Below are positions 1 through 11,395 of a stretch of DNA of 64,000 bases, one piece after another. The position numbers and the translations under genes are program-made. The stretch covers positions 12,377,357 through 12,441,356 of the forward strand of contig OX457052.1 of the NCBI GenBank assembly GCA_949752735.1. Reading direction: 5' to 3'. How positions within the stretch are numbered: the stretch's first letter is position 1; each line of letters begins with the position of its first letter. The notes under the pieces were generated by a model. The model made no database searches. It saw only the letters and a program-made list of their open reading frames with translations, and had not been told where the DNA came from. The DNA comes from Lumbricus terrestris. Taxonomy: Eukaryota; Annelida; Clitellata; Crassiclitellata; Lumbricidae.

Positions 1-724
1 TACTGTTTGAAACAGCCCTAGCTATCATATTTTGTTGTTGGTCTATTAGTGACCCAATATGGCGACCTAACAGACGATGATCGAGGTTTTGAACATGATT
101 TTGTGAACGGATAAAGGATTTAACTCGTTTCAAATGATTAAACTTTAAATCTCCCCTTGAAATTCAACGCGAAACAGGCATTTCTAGAAGCACTGTAAGT
201 CGCACTGCAAAAGTTAAAGATGATCTGAAGCTGAAGATATTATTTTTGTTGACTTGAAGTCCAACAGCTCTCCGACACTGATTCAAAGACACGGCTTGTC
301 TGAAGCAGCGCATAACGGTTGATATAATTGAAAGGACATGGTTTAACGATTGTAGGAGTCTGTACCTGATACTGATTCACGGTATAAATTCCTACAATTA
401 CCCAAAACGATCGTGTCTATGCTCGTGTAGGTAATGCACGATACGTGAATTTCACGGGGAAACGACACCATTATTGCGGCACTATAAACAAAGAAATTTA
501 ATACCAAGCTAGGACTCTTCCAAACTTAGTAAGCTTATTAAAATTTAAACCAGTGCCAGTTAGTCTTTGTTGCGGCTCAATATAGACTGAACTCTCTTTA
601 ATTCGACACGATCATTAAGTAAATAATAAATTACAAATATTGGCTGAGTTATAACTTATAAGCATTCAAAGTCGGGGCATTTATGCTGGCCCACCCTGTA
701 TATATATTTTTACAATTCCATATT
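1..724. other. No gene seen
   Basis: No coding exon, RNA gene or recognisable element stands out. The DNA is AT-rich, with frequent stops in all frames. Confidence 0.5.
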
Positions 725-732
725 GTTACAGG

Positions 733-1132
733 CAGGGCTGTACTCAAGGGTATACGCGGGTATACGGCGTATAGCCTATACTCACCTCCGGAAAAAAACA
801 ACAGAGTATACTCACCTCAAAAATGAGGGTGCACGCGGGTATGCAGCATATACCCACCTTAGTAAGACCAGGTGGTTACACGCAGGCAAAAATCGCGAAT
901 TATGAAGGGAAAAAATCATAAAAGTATTATTATTATTATTACATAAATTTATTACGCGCGCAAGGTCGAGCGTTTTACGGTTTTTTAAAGGTTTTCCGTG
1001 CGAAATATCACGACAAAATCTTCGATGACTAAAAAAGAAATCGTCAGAAAATCTTTGCCCAAAAAGTCGATTTTTTTCGGCGGCAGCGTGTACTCACCTC
1101 AAAAGTTCTGAGTAGGCTTACAGCCCTGCATG
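733..1132. mobile_element. hAT-type MITE, CAGGGCTGTA ends
   Basis: It starts CAGGGCTGTACTC and ends near 1128 with TACAGCCCTG, an inverted terminal repeat of the hAT kind. The flank before it is GTTACAGG and GTTATAGG follows at 1133-1140, so the 8-bp target duplication has one mismatch if the element ends at 1132. No transposase is present. It contains one copy of the GATGACT-A6 hairpin module (1024-1046) and an ATT-rich stretch at 928-942. Confidence 0.65.
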
Positions 1133-1566
1133 GTTATAGGAGTGTTCGAAAGGCTCCGTTGATTCGAGCCATTGAAGACAAAATTACATTACACCCATAT
1201 TGGCTGTTGAAAATGTTGATTGTTGGTGGAATTTCCCGCAAACGAGCAGACAATCATCACTGTGTTCAGTATTGCTTAGTATTATTTTATTCTTAGAAGG
1301 AAGTTGCCGAGTTGAAGCAGTTTGTGTTTCGTTTCTTGTGCACGTTTTCCCACTTCCTTCCGAAACTAAAACTGAAAGAGACAGTAGCCTAAAACCCTAA
1401 ACACTTTTCATAGGCCGATTGCGAAGGTCTACATTCTATTATATGAATTTAGGCTATAAATAGGCCGGGCATGCATAGGCTACATCTGGACTGTTATAGA
1501 TCGCAATTGTACGAACCTTTCAAAAATGCTGTGAACATTACTGCTGAAAGATTTATCGAAAAATTC

Positions 1567-1766
1567 AGGGCTGTTTTTAAGGAATTTTTAGAACTGCACA
1601 ACTTCTTCTTTCCTTTCCCGTTCTCCATGGTAAATTAGCCTACTCCCAAGCGGAGGACAATGACCTGTTTTTACCAGTTTCTACTGCACGGAAGTGCTTC
1701 TACAACTGCACAAATCCATTTAGAACTGCGCATTTTGTGTACAACTGCACGTTTAAAAAAGCCCTG
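1567..1766. mobile_element. 200-bp hAT MITE, GTGCAGTT family (copy 1)
   Basis: The ends are CAGGGCTGTTTTTAAGG and TTTAAAAAAGCCCTG. The internal parts are rich in AACTGCAC and GTGCAGTT motifs, and the element is non-coding. Other copies lie at 5073, 6017, 22586 and 38637. No clear target duplication remains at this copy, so it is probably old. Confidence 0.75.
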
Positions 1767-2166
1767 ATGCTGTATATCACACATAGACAACATTATCGTG
1801 TTTAAATATGCAGGTTGGGCCGAAAAATTACCTAAGGTTTGCCAATATCTCGGCTAGAGAAAGAATTTTCAAATCAACTTTTACAGGCTTAAAGGAAAAT
1901 TATATATGCCTACATCAGCCAAATTTCAAGAAACTATTTAAAACAGAATAAAAGTTACATCACTTTTAGTGAGTCCACCCACTGTTTTTTGACGATCCGA
2001 AAACATCGAAACAAAAAGTTGCAAAAAACTATTTTATGAAGTCACATCTCAAATAATATTATTGTTATCCAATAAACATGACATTGCCAGATAATCATTA
2101 TTATTTTTAAAATTATTATTATTTATTATTATTTAAAAAAGAAACGCGCATAAACGTAGCTGCACG

Positions 2167-2629
2167 CATGGGCGAAGTTTATCAGGGGCTAGTATTTTTT
2201 TCTCGGGCCCAGCCCCCACGCGAAACACACGAATGACTAGAAAAGCTCATAAACTTTTGGGGTCGGGGAAATTGTTAGATTTCGCCGAGATTTGAGCCTG
2301 ATGACTAAAAAAGGTCATCAACTTTTTGCCGGGAAAATTTTTCTGGTTTTCTGGACCGAGTCTCAGCCCCAAAATATTTTGCCCCTCCAAGAACGGAGCA
2401 TAGAGAAAGAGATCATGCAGGGCACAATTCCTGGAGGTAGAGGAAGAGGAAGGCCAAGAAGGAATTGGCTGGACAACATAAAGACATGGACGGGCTTGCA
2501 AATGGAAGAAATGTTAAGAATGACGGAGGACAGGAATCGTTGGAGGAACATCGTGCATGATGCGGCCGAAACTCGTACCGAGGATGGCTAGGAAACGGAA
2601 CCAAGAACGGAAACCAAACTCCGCCCATG
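2167..2629. mobile_element. hAT MITE, CATGGGCG ends, with nested LINE scrap
   Basis: The inverted ends are CATGGGCGAAGTTT and AAACTCCGCCCATG. The exact 8-bp direct repeat GCTGCACG flanks it at 2159-2166 and 2630-2637. It holds a perfect hairpin module at 2299-2320 and a weaker one near 2231-2250. A 203-bp LINE fragment is inserted at 2398-2600. Confidence 0.85.
2398..2600 (+). mobile_element. 5'-truncated LINE tail (end of RT ORF)
   Basis: It encodes the last residues of a non-LTR retrotransposon polyprotein. A GRGRPRRNWLDN motif is followed by a WTGL segment and a stop at 2589-2591. This is the tail typical of RTE/Jockey-like LINE ORF2 proteins. The 11-bp direct repeat CCAAGAACGGA flanks it at 2387-2397 and 2601-2611, so it arrived by target-primed insertion into the older MITE. 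Confidence 0.85.
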
Positions 2630-3090
2630 GCTGCACGTTAGGCTATTGTGACATCATTTACCAAGATGACCATCAAGGTGGCTAATAAATAATCTTTCAG
2701 ATTGATAAAAAATTATTAAAACAATCAAAGTGAAGTCTAATATTTATTAGCACGACACAAACGCTCATCCTTTACAAGAACTGTAGGCTACATGCAGCGG
2801 CGAAAATTAGAAAAGTTGCACATTTTTCGAACAAAAAAAGTTAAAACGGATGCAGTAGGCTACCGGTATTATAGACATTTAAAGACACGCAGATTTTTAG
2901 TAAGCTATTTCTTATAGCACTGATCGGCGGAACATAGCCATCACTCGTGACTAAAATAGAATCAGATCAGATCTTTGGGACTACGATTAAAAAGGCCTAT
3001 TCCTACCAGTGTTATTCCATTTTTTATCTATGCAGTTTATTCAAATTTTTACATCTGTACAGTGAACGAACAATGATATTGTTTACACAG

Positions 3091-3306
3091 TGGGGCGCTG
3101 TGGTATAGTGGTGGCGTCGTTGCCTTGAAGCCGGAAGCTCGAGGTTCGAATCCACTTCGCCGCGTAAGGACCTTGGGCAAGTCCTTCACTCACAATTGCT
3201 CAGCGCTTCGGCGTGAAACTCCGATGCAGTGTCCGCTCTGCATTCGGGAGCGCCTTTGAGCAGAGAGCTTGAAGGGGCGCTATAACAAGTGCACATACAA
3301 ACAAAC
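3091..3306 (+). mobile_element. tRNA-headed SINE (copy 1)
   Basis: The head carries a box A-like TGGTATAGTGG and a box B GGTTCGAATCC, then a CTTGGGCAAGTCCTTCACTC body. The tail reads GGGGCGCTATAACAAGTGC and ends in a CAAA repeat. Pol III promoter boxes and a tRNA-unrelated body define a SINE. It is the best-preserved family in the window. Confidence 0.9.
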
Positions 3307-3800
3307 AGTTATTAGGCCTAGTAATGTCGATATTAAAATCAGGTGTCATAAGTCAATTAGGTCTGAATAGGCTAGTGTAATTTGCTATTGACTCGAGCGA
3401 TAGCCTGTGCCGCACAGTTCAATGATGCATGTTATTATGGGCCTTATAACAGTAGGCTATTCATAATTTTAGGACAATGTTACCATAATAAGTAAACTAC
3501 GCGCTACGCCGGAGTCAAAGAAATTGCAATGGCAACAAGTGAAAACAGCAGGAGAGAAATTATATTTTAGCGCACGATTTCCTATAAACGAAAGACTATA
3601 TAGAATGCAATAATTGTATACATATTTAATGGCTCAGAAATTATGCCATCAAAAGCAATCATCAAATTCAAATGTTCTTGTGTGTGGGCGTTTAATACGC
3701 AGATCGATTGTATAGTGGATGGGACGCTTAATTTGTTCAAATGAACATTCAGTTTGCAAAGTTCCATATTATGTTCTTCTGTGCACAGGTCTATTACAAT

Positions 3801-4381
3801 GGTGTCCTGACAATTCGGAGTCAGAAAATTCGGAGCGGAAAATTCAGAGGAGACTGGACAAATCGGAGCCGCAAAATTCGGAGCGGTCAATTCGGAGCGG
3901 ACAATTCAGAGCGGGCATTTCGAAGCGAATAATTCGAAAGAACCGACGAATTTTTTGCTTAAATAGAAGTCGGATAGATGAAAATGTTGTTGCTTAAAAT
4001 AGAAGTTGGATTTATTAGAGTAGGCTACAGTTTTCATCAATAGAAGTTGAATTTATGGATGCAATTGTTGCTTGCATAAAAGTGGGATTGATGGAAATAG
4101 TTCTTGCTTCAATAGAGCTTGGATAGATGAAAATATTGTTGCCTAAATAAAAATTGGATAAATGGAATGTGGATTTATGGAATTTATGGATGCACTATTA
4201 TTGTTCAAATGGAAGTTCGATTTAAGAAAATTATTCTTGCCAATACAGAACTTGGATTGATGAGAATATTGCTGCTTAAATACAATTTGGATTTATCAAA
4301 AAAGTTATTTCTTCAATAAAAGTTGAATTCACGAGAAGAATTGTCCGCTCCGAATTGTCCGCTCCGAATTGATCGGAAACC
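3801..4381. mobile_element. TU-like foldback element, degraded copy
   Basis: It begins GGTGTCCTGACAATTCGG and ends in the inverse, ...CCGAATTGATCGGAAACC. Both ends are arrays of an about 14-bp unit (GGACAATTCGGAGC-like) in opposite orientation. The core is a worn version of the 35-bp satellite found intact at 34.4 kb (gcttaaat-gaag-gattgatg pattern). The flanks ATTACAAT (3793-3800) and ATTACAGC (4382-4389) suggest an 8-bp target duplication with two changes. No coding capacity. Confidence 0.75.
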
Positions 4382-4530
4382 ATTACAGCACAGTGTGTAC
4401 TTTATAAATGCTATTCCTTTCAATCAATGCCCGTTTTATATAGTTGCCCATTATATTTATTAGATTCCACGAATAAAAACAAGTTTCATTTTCTGTTGCG
4501 CTCACTTCCTCTTCTACAACATTCGCTTAC

Positions 4531-5013
4531 TTAGCCCTCTTTACTTGGGCCTATTGCATTAGCGGACGACACCCCGTTTGTCGCAACTGATCCAGTAGTA
4601 GTAGCGGTAGAAAGATTTTCTACAGGTACGAAAGCAATTGCATAAAGAACCGGTAGGTATTGAAAAATGAGCGTAACAAGACTAATGAGCATCAGAGCGA
4701 ATCCCAAAATGGCCGACTGCAGGCTGACATTTGCCACTGTAAAATAGGCCGGTATAAAAACAACCCAGGCAAACAAGGTCGTGGCCACTGATATGAATAT
4801 GAACCATGATTCGTTGAAGTTGTTTGGTAGATTTCTGGTGAAGAACCCAATCCAGGCGCACATGAGCATCATCAATATGTTAAAGGACAGAGGAATCAGG
4901 AACCAGATGGTTGACTTGTAACAGTAGAGTTCAACGTACTTCTCGAAGATGTTTGGCATCCTTAAACTTGATGTCGCGGTAGAATATATTTCCGACATCA
5001 GCACCAAAATCAG
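4531..5013 (-). CDS. Class C GPCR 1, 3' coding exon (TM5-TM7 and C-tail)
   Basis: This exon encodes the last 160 residues of the receptor that starts at 9093. The acceptor AG is at 5015-5014 and the exon opens in phase 0, joining the donor at 6916. It covers the end of TM5, extracellular loop 2, TM6 and TM7. The segment TRNLPNNFNESWFIF matches the family's TRNVPxNFNEAK stretch at the base of TM6. It ends with a short Ser/Thr-rich tail and a stop at 4531. The TM7 PKxY motif of vertebrate mGluRs is PVLY here, so the lysine is lost. The cytoplasmic tail is very short, without Homer or PDZ-binding motifs I recognise. Confidence 0.93.
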   Translation of the reverse strand: MILVLMSEIYSTATSSLRMPNIFEKYVELYCYKSTIWFLIPLSFNILMMLMCAWIGFFTRNLPNNFNESWFIFISVATTLFAWVVFIPAYFTVANVSLQSAILGFALMLISLVTLIFQYLPVLYAIAFVPVENLSTATTTGSVATNGVSSANAIGPSKEG

Positions 5014-5072
5014 CTGTTGAACAATTAACAAATAATCTTATAGTAATAATATTGTAAAAATTCAAATCATCT

Positions 5073-5244
5073 CAGGGTTGTTTTTAAGGAATTTTTAGAA
5101 CAGCACAACCCTTCTTTCCTTTCCCATCCTCCATGGTAAATTACTTCTAATCGGAGGGCAACGACCTTTTTGCTAGTTTTAACTGTACAGAAGTGCTTCT
5201 ACAACTGCACATTTTGTGTACAACTGCGCGTTAAAAAAGCCCTG
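5073..5244. mobile_element. 200-bp hAT MITE, GTGCAGTT family (copy 2)
   Basis: The ends are CAGGGTTGTTTTTAAGG and TTAAAAAAGCCCTG, inside the intron of receptor 1. The flanks AATCATCT and AGTCATCG agree at six of eight positions, a worn target duplication. Confidence 0.75.
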
Positions 5245-6016
5245 AGTCATCGCATAATAATACAAATGCTTGCGTTAGAGTTGAGTCATGTTTTCATTGT
5301 ATACATTCAAGAGCATCACCGTCTTAAAGGCTTACTCATTCATTACAAGCATTCATCACACTGGTTTATATAGCACCTCTTAAATGTTGCTGTAAGCGTA
5401 CCACCCATGCCACAGCTCACTGCACTGTATATATAAAGAGAAGATCCTGTGTGTGTGTGTCTTTTTGACCGGGATATATTTCCACAGATTTTTGAGCTTT
5501 TCACTCAAAACCTTCACTACTGCGTCGGTCTGGGCATTGGACACCCGGTGGACGGGTTGGCAAATATATGCCACCATGGGGGCCATGGTGGGGGCTAAAA
5601 CCCTCATTTTCGCTATAAATTTCCATTCCGTTCACATACTTTCACATTTTTTCACCTGAAACGTTGCAGCTATATACACAACTATAGTGCTACAGGGGCC
5701 ACCTCTTCCCCACCCAACACATACACACATGCCTCCACCCGCAGGCTAGGGGGGGGGAAGAAAAACAATTTGCCGGTAAACGCAAATATCACGAGAGGCG
5801 TACCGGTTAGGAGGTCGGAGTGTGATGAGGTTGGGAGTTGGGTGGGGTGGGGAGTGAGCCAAAAGCGAAATTTATCGGCCAATGCACAGTACACCAGACA
5901 GGTGGAGGCCAGGTGGGGCGGCGGGTTAGGGGGTCGGTGGCTGAGTGGGATGGGGAAATAAGTGGGGTGGGGAGTAGGAACGAGGATATGGGACGAAGTG
6001 AAGTAAGGGTATGGAA
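5245..6016. other. Intron sequence of receptor 1
   Basis: No exon was recognised. It includes a short GT run (5450-5461) and a G-rich, low-complexity stretch at 5740-5990. The latter has several GGGTGGGGAG-like runs that also recur at 6470-6560. Confidence 0.4.
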
Positions 6017-6221
6017 CAGGACTTTTTTAACGTGCAGTTCTACACAAAATGTGCAGTTCTAAATGGATTCGTGCAGTTGTAGAAGCACTTCCGTCACGTT
6101 CCGTGCAGTTAAAACTAGTAAAAATAGGCCATTTTCCTCAGATTGGGAGTAATTTACCATGAAGGATGAAAAAGGAGAGAAGAGGTTGTGCAGTTCTAAA
6201 AATTCCTTAAAAACAGCCCTT
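6017..6221. mobile_element. 200-bp hAT MITE, GTGCAGTT family (copy 3)
   Basis: The ends are CAGGACTTTTTTAACGTGC and CCTTAAAAACAGCCCTT. The 8-bp direct repeat GTATGGAA is exact at 6009-6016 and 6222-6229. It lies in the intron of receptor 1, inverted relative to copy 2. Confidence 0.85.
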
Positions 6222-6229
6222 GTATGGAA

Positions 6230-6600
6230 GTAGGGAATTGGCCGGGAGCGGGGCGAATCCTAAATTTCCCGCTCAACGCCGGGTACCCCAACACACACAC
6301 ACCTCGCACCGCAGGGGCCCGGTCGGAGCAGTGCATTGTTGGGGGGGATTTTGCCGGAAAACCAAAATTTCAAAGGTGGCATCCGTAGCGGTTAGATGCC
6401 GTCTACCACACACGTCGAGTAAGGTGGGCCGGCAGGTTAGGGGTGGTCGATCTGCGACTGGATTGTGAGAAAAAATGGGTGGGGAGTAGAAGTGGTAATG
6501 GGGTGAATTGAGGATGGGGAAGTAGGGTATTGGCCGGGAAGGGGCGAATCCTAAAATTCCTCAGCTAGGTTCCAGCTAGTATATATATATATATATGTAT
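6230..6600 (-). repeat. Dispersed repeat with AACGCCGGGTA motif and TA tail
   Basis: Minus-strand copy of a repeat that also appears at 40.7 kb (plus) and 49.1 kb (minus). The shared features are ACTAGCTG, then ACCCGGCGTTGCCCGGG-like sequence and AAATTT. A short TA microsatellite at 6581-6597 adjoins the end. No coding sequence was seen, and I could not name the family. Confidence 0.45.
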
Positions 6601-6915
6601 ACTGTATATTTTATATACATTATACATTATTTTATACAACCGTGTCTGTTCCATGATAGTACCAGTTTGATTTACCCAAGCATACATTATAGTGGATGAC
6701 ACACTCCTGTCATCGCATTCATATCTACACATAATTATGGCGGTTACTTATCAATCATTGAAGGCTATATGATTAAGCTTCAATTTTGCTCTCAAAGCCC
6801 ACTTGGCAACAGGTAAATAATTGCAGAAAGACACGAGTTATGTGAAAGCGCAATACAAATCTGTTCATAATGTTAGCTTATGCAAGCAGATAATTTATGC
6901 CAAGAACCAACCAAC

Positions 6916-9093
6916 CTGAATAAAAAGTAAAACTGCCACAAAGAGCATCTGATATCCAGAAGAGATGCATCTCGGAGCTCGGACGCTCTTCCTTCCAAAA
7001 GCAAATATTCTGTAGATTCGAACATTTTTCACCAAAACTGGAGTGTAAATCATGCTGATGCCAAAGTGGAATCCTACATATCTGACGATGCAGATCCAAT
7101 TTCTTGCGTTCGAAGGAATGACAAAAAACACAACAGTGACACAAACAACCAATGTTCCCATGAGAATAAACAGACTTAGCTGAATGCTCTGTGCCTTTAC
7201 CAACTTGTTTTTCCTTTTCGTTATAAACACGCAGGCGCAGATAATTGCGCAGAGACCAACGACAATAGTGAGACAAAGCAGCAATATCGATAGAATATCC
7301 GAATAATGAAGGTACACGGGATCGATGGGTTTGCATACGGTGATTGTTTCTTCATCCGGCCAAGTTAGCATCGGACATGTCTGGCAACCTGTTCTGTTCT
7401 GGAGGAGGATTTCGTTATTGCGGCAGTCTTCACAAGTCCAGCAACACGACAGAGACTGCTTTATGATATACTGATTATCAAGACATGGCTCACTGCAAAC
7501 TGACGAAGGTGGTTGGTTGATGTCCACTTTTAGGTAGCGTTGATTGAACAATGTCCAGTCAATCTGAGCTTCATTGATAGACAACTGCTGGTCTGTAGAA
7601 TTCCATAAACCAACAATCTTCGACTTACGAATGTGATCCTCTGACAAATAAAATTGCCTCACTTGAAGATTTTCCATAAAATCGCCATTTTCGTTGAATT
7701 GAATTCTGCCCAGTATTCCTTCAAACGTCGATGTTTTTATTCTCTGCAACAAGGCGTCTCCACGAATGCAGTCCTTCAGTATTCCCTTTTCCACGAATCC
7801 CATTGGGCACGTGTCCGAAATATGAGAATGCAAAGCACTGGCAAATATGAGAAATGCATCGTGGACTCGGTTGTATAGGGCAGGTACGTTTGGACAAATG
7901 GTTGAATCGAGAGTTAAGTTCATGCTGCATGGTCTGTCGTTTGTGGGATTTGCCATGTCACCGAACTGACAAAGATATTTGTCTTCCCACAGTTTCTTCA
8001 ACCATGTATTATCCTGACTGGTTGCAGGGGTAACAGTTTTCAGAAAGTCTTCAAAGTCTGGCATAAGAACAAATGGATGCGTGACGTAAAGAACACCCTC
8101 CAGCATGTCTTTTTCGGCGACTGGTTTCTCATTCAATTCATCCATTCCATCGGCCCCTATCCAGATGAAAGTCCCAACCTCCCTTTTCTTGCCAACTTTG
8201 CTCATCAGGGGCTGCATTGTAATCACCCTTTCAACAAACATAATGACAATCCTCGCTTTTTCATTTTCAATCAGAGTATCCGCGATGGTATCGTATTCTT
8301 TCTCATCAACGAGTGACGATATTTTAATGGCAACCGCTATGCATATCCCATAACTTGAAGCCTCACCGTTTAGAAGATTGTCGATCTGTTTCATGCCGTT
8401 TTCCCCATATGATCCCTCGGTGTATACGACTGAAATGTAGGTCCATCCGTAGTATCTTGCGACTCCTAGGATGGCAAGAGCTTGATACATATCTGTTGCA
8501 ACAAGTCGTGTAAAGTATCCGTAACGACTTTTGTCGCTCAGTTCGTCACTCGTGGCATAGATGCCGATCAACGGTATCCTGTAGACACCCATTAAAGGCG
8601 AAACTGCGGTAGAGGCTCGACTGTATTCCAATCCTGTTATTCCAATCACCCTGTAATGCTTGAGCTCGTCAGACAAGCGCTTGGATGCGACCTCTGCCGT
8701 GTCGTCCGAATCCAAACAACCGTCGTTATCGTTGGTAAAGTACGTCGCCATCTCCAGGCTCTTAATGTCGTTGGAACACCCGTCGACTCCGACGAAACCC
8801 ATGGTGATATTCGGGAGAAGATCTGAGCGTCTGTTGATTTCATTCGTCACGTAGATGGCCATTTCTAATTGGCTACATCCGAAGAGAGTCGGAAACAGTA
8901 CGCACTGGCTAGTCTCTCTGTCGTAGTCTGTCATATCTGAAATCAAACCTATGTTGACATCACCCGGCCTGGCCAACATTGCTTTTAAGGCTCTGCCCTC
9001 TGTTCCTAGCAATTCCGTTGATCCGAAACATCCAAAGCTTCCGCTCACTAGTAGGATATAAATGATTGCACACGTTATTCGATCGCAGTTCAT
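6916..9093 (-). CDS. Class C GPCR 1 (mGluR-like), 5' coding exon
   Basis: This exon encodes residues 1-726 of an 886-aa class C G-protein-coupled receptor. Residues 1-24 look like a signal peptide. Residues about 35-500 are the extracellular Venus-flytrap domain. Residues 533-588 are the cysteine-rich linker (SVCSEPC...SCCWTCEDC...TCP). TM1 starts near 598 and TM5 runs to the exon end. By alignment from memory with mGluR1, the residues that bind the ligand's alpha-amino and carboxyl groups are kept: S158, T181, D201, Y229 and D315. Q75 replaces the Arg78 that contacts the glutamate side chain, and R444 replaces Lys409. The ligand is therefore probably another amino acid or related molecule. 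The exon ends ATTCAG|gttggt in phase 0. The start is the first ATG before the signal peptide. Its paralogue lies 5.6 kb upstream. Confidence 0.93.
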
Positions 9094-9410
9094 TGTGAAT
9101 TTTCTCTGAATTTCTCAATTTATCATTTACAATGGGCGAATACGTCCTAAGAAGGTGAGTATACGCTACTGCCTGTCCTTCAGTCAAATAGTCCTGAGAA
9201 TGTGACCACACTACTGCATGTCATTCAATCAAATAGTCCTGACAATGTGCCCACACTACCGTACTGCATGTCCTTCAGTCAAATAGTCGTTACAATGTCC
9301 CTGTCTATTGTGAATCTTCTCTTATCATTTACAATAGGTGAATGCGTCCTGATAATGTGACCACACTGCTGCATGTTTTTCAGTCCAATAGCCTATCTTG
9401 TTTCGCGTGT
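9094..9410. repeat. Duplicated 5' flank of receptor 1
   Basis: The stretch just upstream of the start codon (9091-9160) recurs in modified form at 9308-9360. Between them lie about four imperfect copies of a unit with CAGTCAAATAGTCCTGACAA. The promoter or 5' UTR of receptor 1 should lie here or further right, but I could not identify a TATA box or initiator. Confidence 0.5.
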
Positions 9411-10221
9411 TGGTACTTAATCATTAGCTTGTGCGCATCTGCTGCTTAATGAAAAGTTATTGACTTGTTCGTCTTTTTTCTTATATTAATGAGATTATTT
9501 ACAAATCCCAGGGTATACCCTTTTTTCCTCTTCGCACTGTATAAACCTCTGTCGACACAGTATTAGGCCTACTCTTAGCAGGCTCTACTTCTTTTGTGCT
9601 CTCATGAATTTCCCTTAGTTGACTTACTTCCTTCCGTCAGGACCGTTCATATACAGTGGCCTATCGGACTTACAGATCTTCTTGTACCCCGCCTCGTTAA
9701 GTCTGTCCCAAAGTTCTGTCCGGGGTCCCTTCTTTATATAAAATCTACACCGAGGACTTTGGGTCCCACTTATTGGCAAAAGCTATCCCGATTCAATCCT
9801 ACGCCGATGATCTAAGGCGTAGGTTCACTGCCCAGCATCTGCAGCTGTCACTGCGACCTTGACATCGATAGATCTAGTCTTGTGAATTAACACAGCGATG
9901 CTGTTACAGAGTGCGTTCGATCTGCAACGTGAAGCCAGTAGCGCCACCGAATGGACACAGAGCAGCAAGTGCTGAAATTTTCATCCTTTCATGTTATTAA
10001 GACTTCCAGCGATCAATCGAACAAGCTACCATATGGTTTCAGCTGAAGTAATCAGTCACCATGGTGAAATAATTTGATTCGTCGTTGTAGGCTAATAATT
10101 TTTAAGCAGCCACGAATGATAATTATTAGTCTATCGATACAAATCAAGCATTATCATTGTCAACAGGTTCTCGTGATGTTTGTGAATAATTCGCCTGAAA
10201 GTGTAAATTTGCATGTCTACA
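9411..10221. other. Intergenic, nothing recognised
   Basis: No exon or element stands out; short open frames here have no family resemblance. Confidence 0.4.
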
Positions 10222-10735
10222 GCACAGTGAACTGTAGCGGTTTCAGTTTAACGTCACAGTGTAATAACAACAATCATTAGCGTCGCCCGGGGCGAATCCA
10301 GGGGGAGGGCAATCCGGCCATGCCCCCCCATTTAGAAGTTTCTTTATTTTTGACCAGCTATTCTGGTTTGGAAAGTTGGCGTGCTCCCCACCCATGAGTA
10401 GGAAGGACCTTCCCCACGCCCACGAGGTCCGTATACGAGGTCCGTACGACTAAAAAGGTATCCAATTATTTTGGTGGATAAAATGATATATTTTTTTGAG
10501 AATTCAAGACAAATGACTAAAAAAGGTCATCAACTATTTTGGCGGATTAAGTGCTATCTTTTCTTGGGAATTCAAGACAAATGACTAAACAAAAGGTCAT
10601 CAGATTTTTTGGCGACCACAACCAAATTTGTCTTTGTCCCAGGACCGAAATTTTTGCCCCCCCCTCTAGAAAATGTCTGTATCCGCCCTTGGCGTCGCCC
10701 TCCTCCTTTATGCAGGCTTGGGACGGTGCCGCTGA
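10222..10735 (+). mobile_element. 118-bp SINE family, copy split by a MITE
   Basis: 10222-10287 and 10692-10735 are the two halves of the short dispersed repeat seen whole at 11876 and 37928 (TTTAACGTCAC, then CCTCCTCCTTTAT-CAGGCTTGGGAC). The halves are separated by the MITE at 10288-10691. Confidence 0.7.
10288..10691. mobile_element. hAT MITE, CGGGGCGAATCCAG ends
   Basis: The ends are CGGGGCGAATCCAG and CTGTATCCGCCCTTG. The 8-bp direct repeat GCGTCGCC is exact at 10280-10287 and 10692-10699. Inside are three tandem copies of an about 65-bp unit, each with the GATGACT-A6-GGTCATC hairpin and a TTTTGGCGG motif. It is related to the MITEs nested at 28362 and 29870. Confidence 0.85.
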
Positions 10736-10778
10736 GGATTATCACGCCAAAGGTTATTAATCTTAACTAGCGGCATAT

Positions 10779-10779
<1 letters not shown>

Positions 10780-10815
<36 letters not shown>
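10780..10815. repeat. TA microsatellite
   Basis: An uninterrupted TA run of about 17 units. Confidence 0.95.
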
Positions 10816-10817
<2 letters not shown>

Positions 10818-11055
10818 TATAATCTTAGCTGCTTATTGTCAATCAGCATGACAAGCTGCAACCCGGGCATAACATTTGACACTCTCATAGCCGACCACAG
10901 TGTCCAGCAGCTACCAGAATACCTGGTACTCATTTTATGACCATAAGAAACGATGACAGAAGTGCACCGTTTATGGCAGAGAATGAGAGCACATCTTAGT
11001 GCGCCCAGTGTCTGACGGTTTGGGTCCACTATTCCGAGGGTCCACTATTCCGAAG

Positions 11056-11382
11056 CAGGGCCGTGTTTAACATAGGTCCATTCGGTGCGTTGCACCGAAT
11101 GCCTCTGAGCCGAAAGCTGTGTTGCCATTGGCCACATGTCTTTTGCGAGTCTCAGTGTTACTGAAACCTTTCATAAAATCAGTAAGCATAAGAAAACATT
11201 AATTTCACTAAGTTCTCCGACGTTGCGTGCTTGTTCACTGAGCCGCCACAACCGACAAACATAGGCTAGCCTATTGAACAGTGGATTTTTGTAAATGACT
11301 AATCTTGTAGACTGCCAAACGACACTTTGCCCCTGCTGTAACACTTTGCACCGACACTCGAAGAACCTTAAACACGGCCCTG
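11056..11382. mobile_element. hAT MITE, CAGGGCCGTGTTTAA ends
   Basis: The inverted ends are CAGGGCCGTGTTTAA and TTAAACACGGCCCTG. The 8-bp repeat TTCCGAAG is exact at 11048-11055 and 11383-11390. It is inserted in the left repeat array of the foldback element, so it is younger than that element. Confidence 0.92.
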
Positions 11383-11395
11383 TTCCGAAGGTCCA

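Noticed and set aside
1200..1400. 66-codon open frame with a hydrophobic segment
   Set aside because: Looks like a signal-anchor by chance; no good start context, splice sites or neighbours.
2292..2591. 99-codon protein from the ATG at 2292
   Set aside because: The first third is MITE sequence; only the part after 2398 is LINE-derived, so it is a chance fusion.
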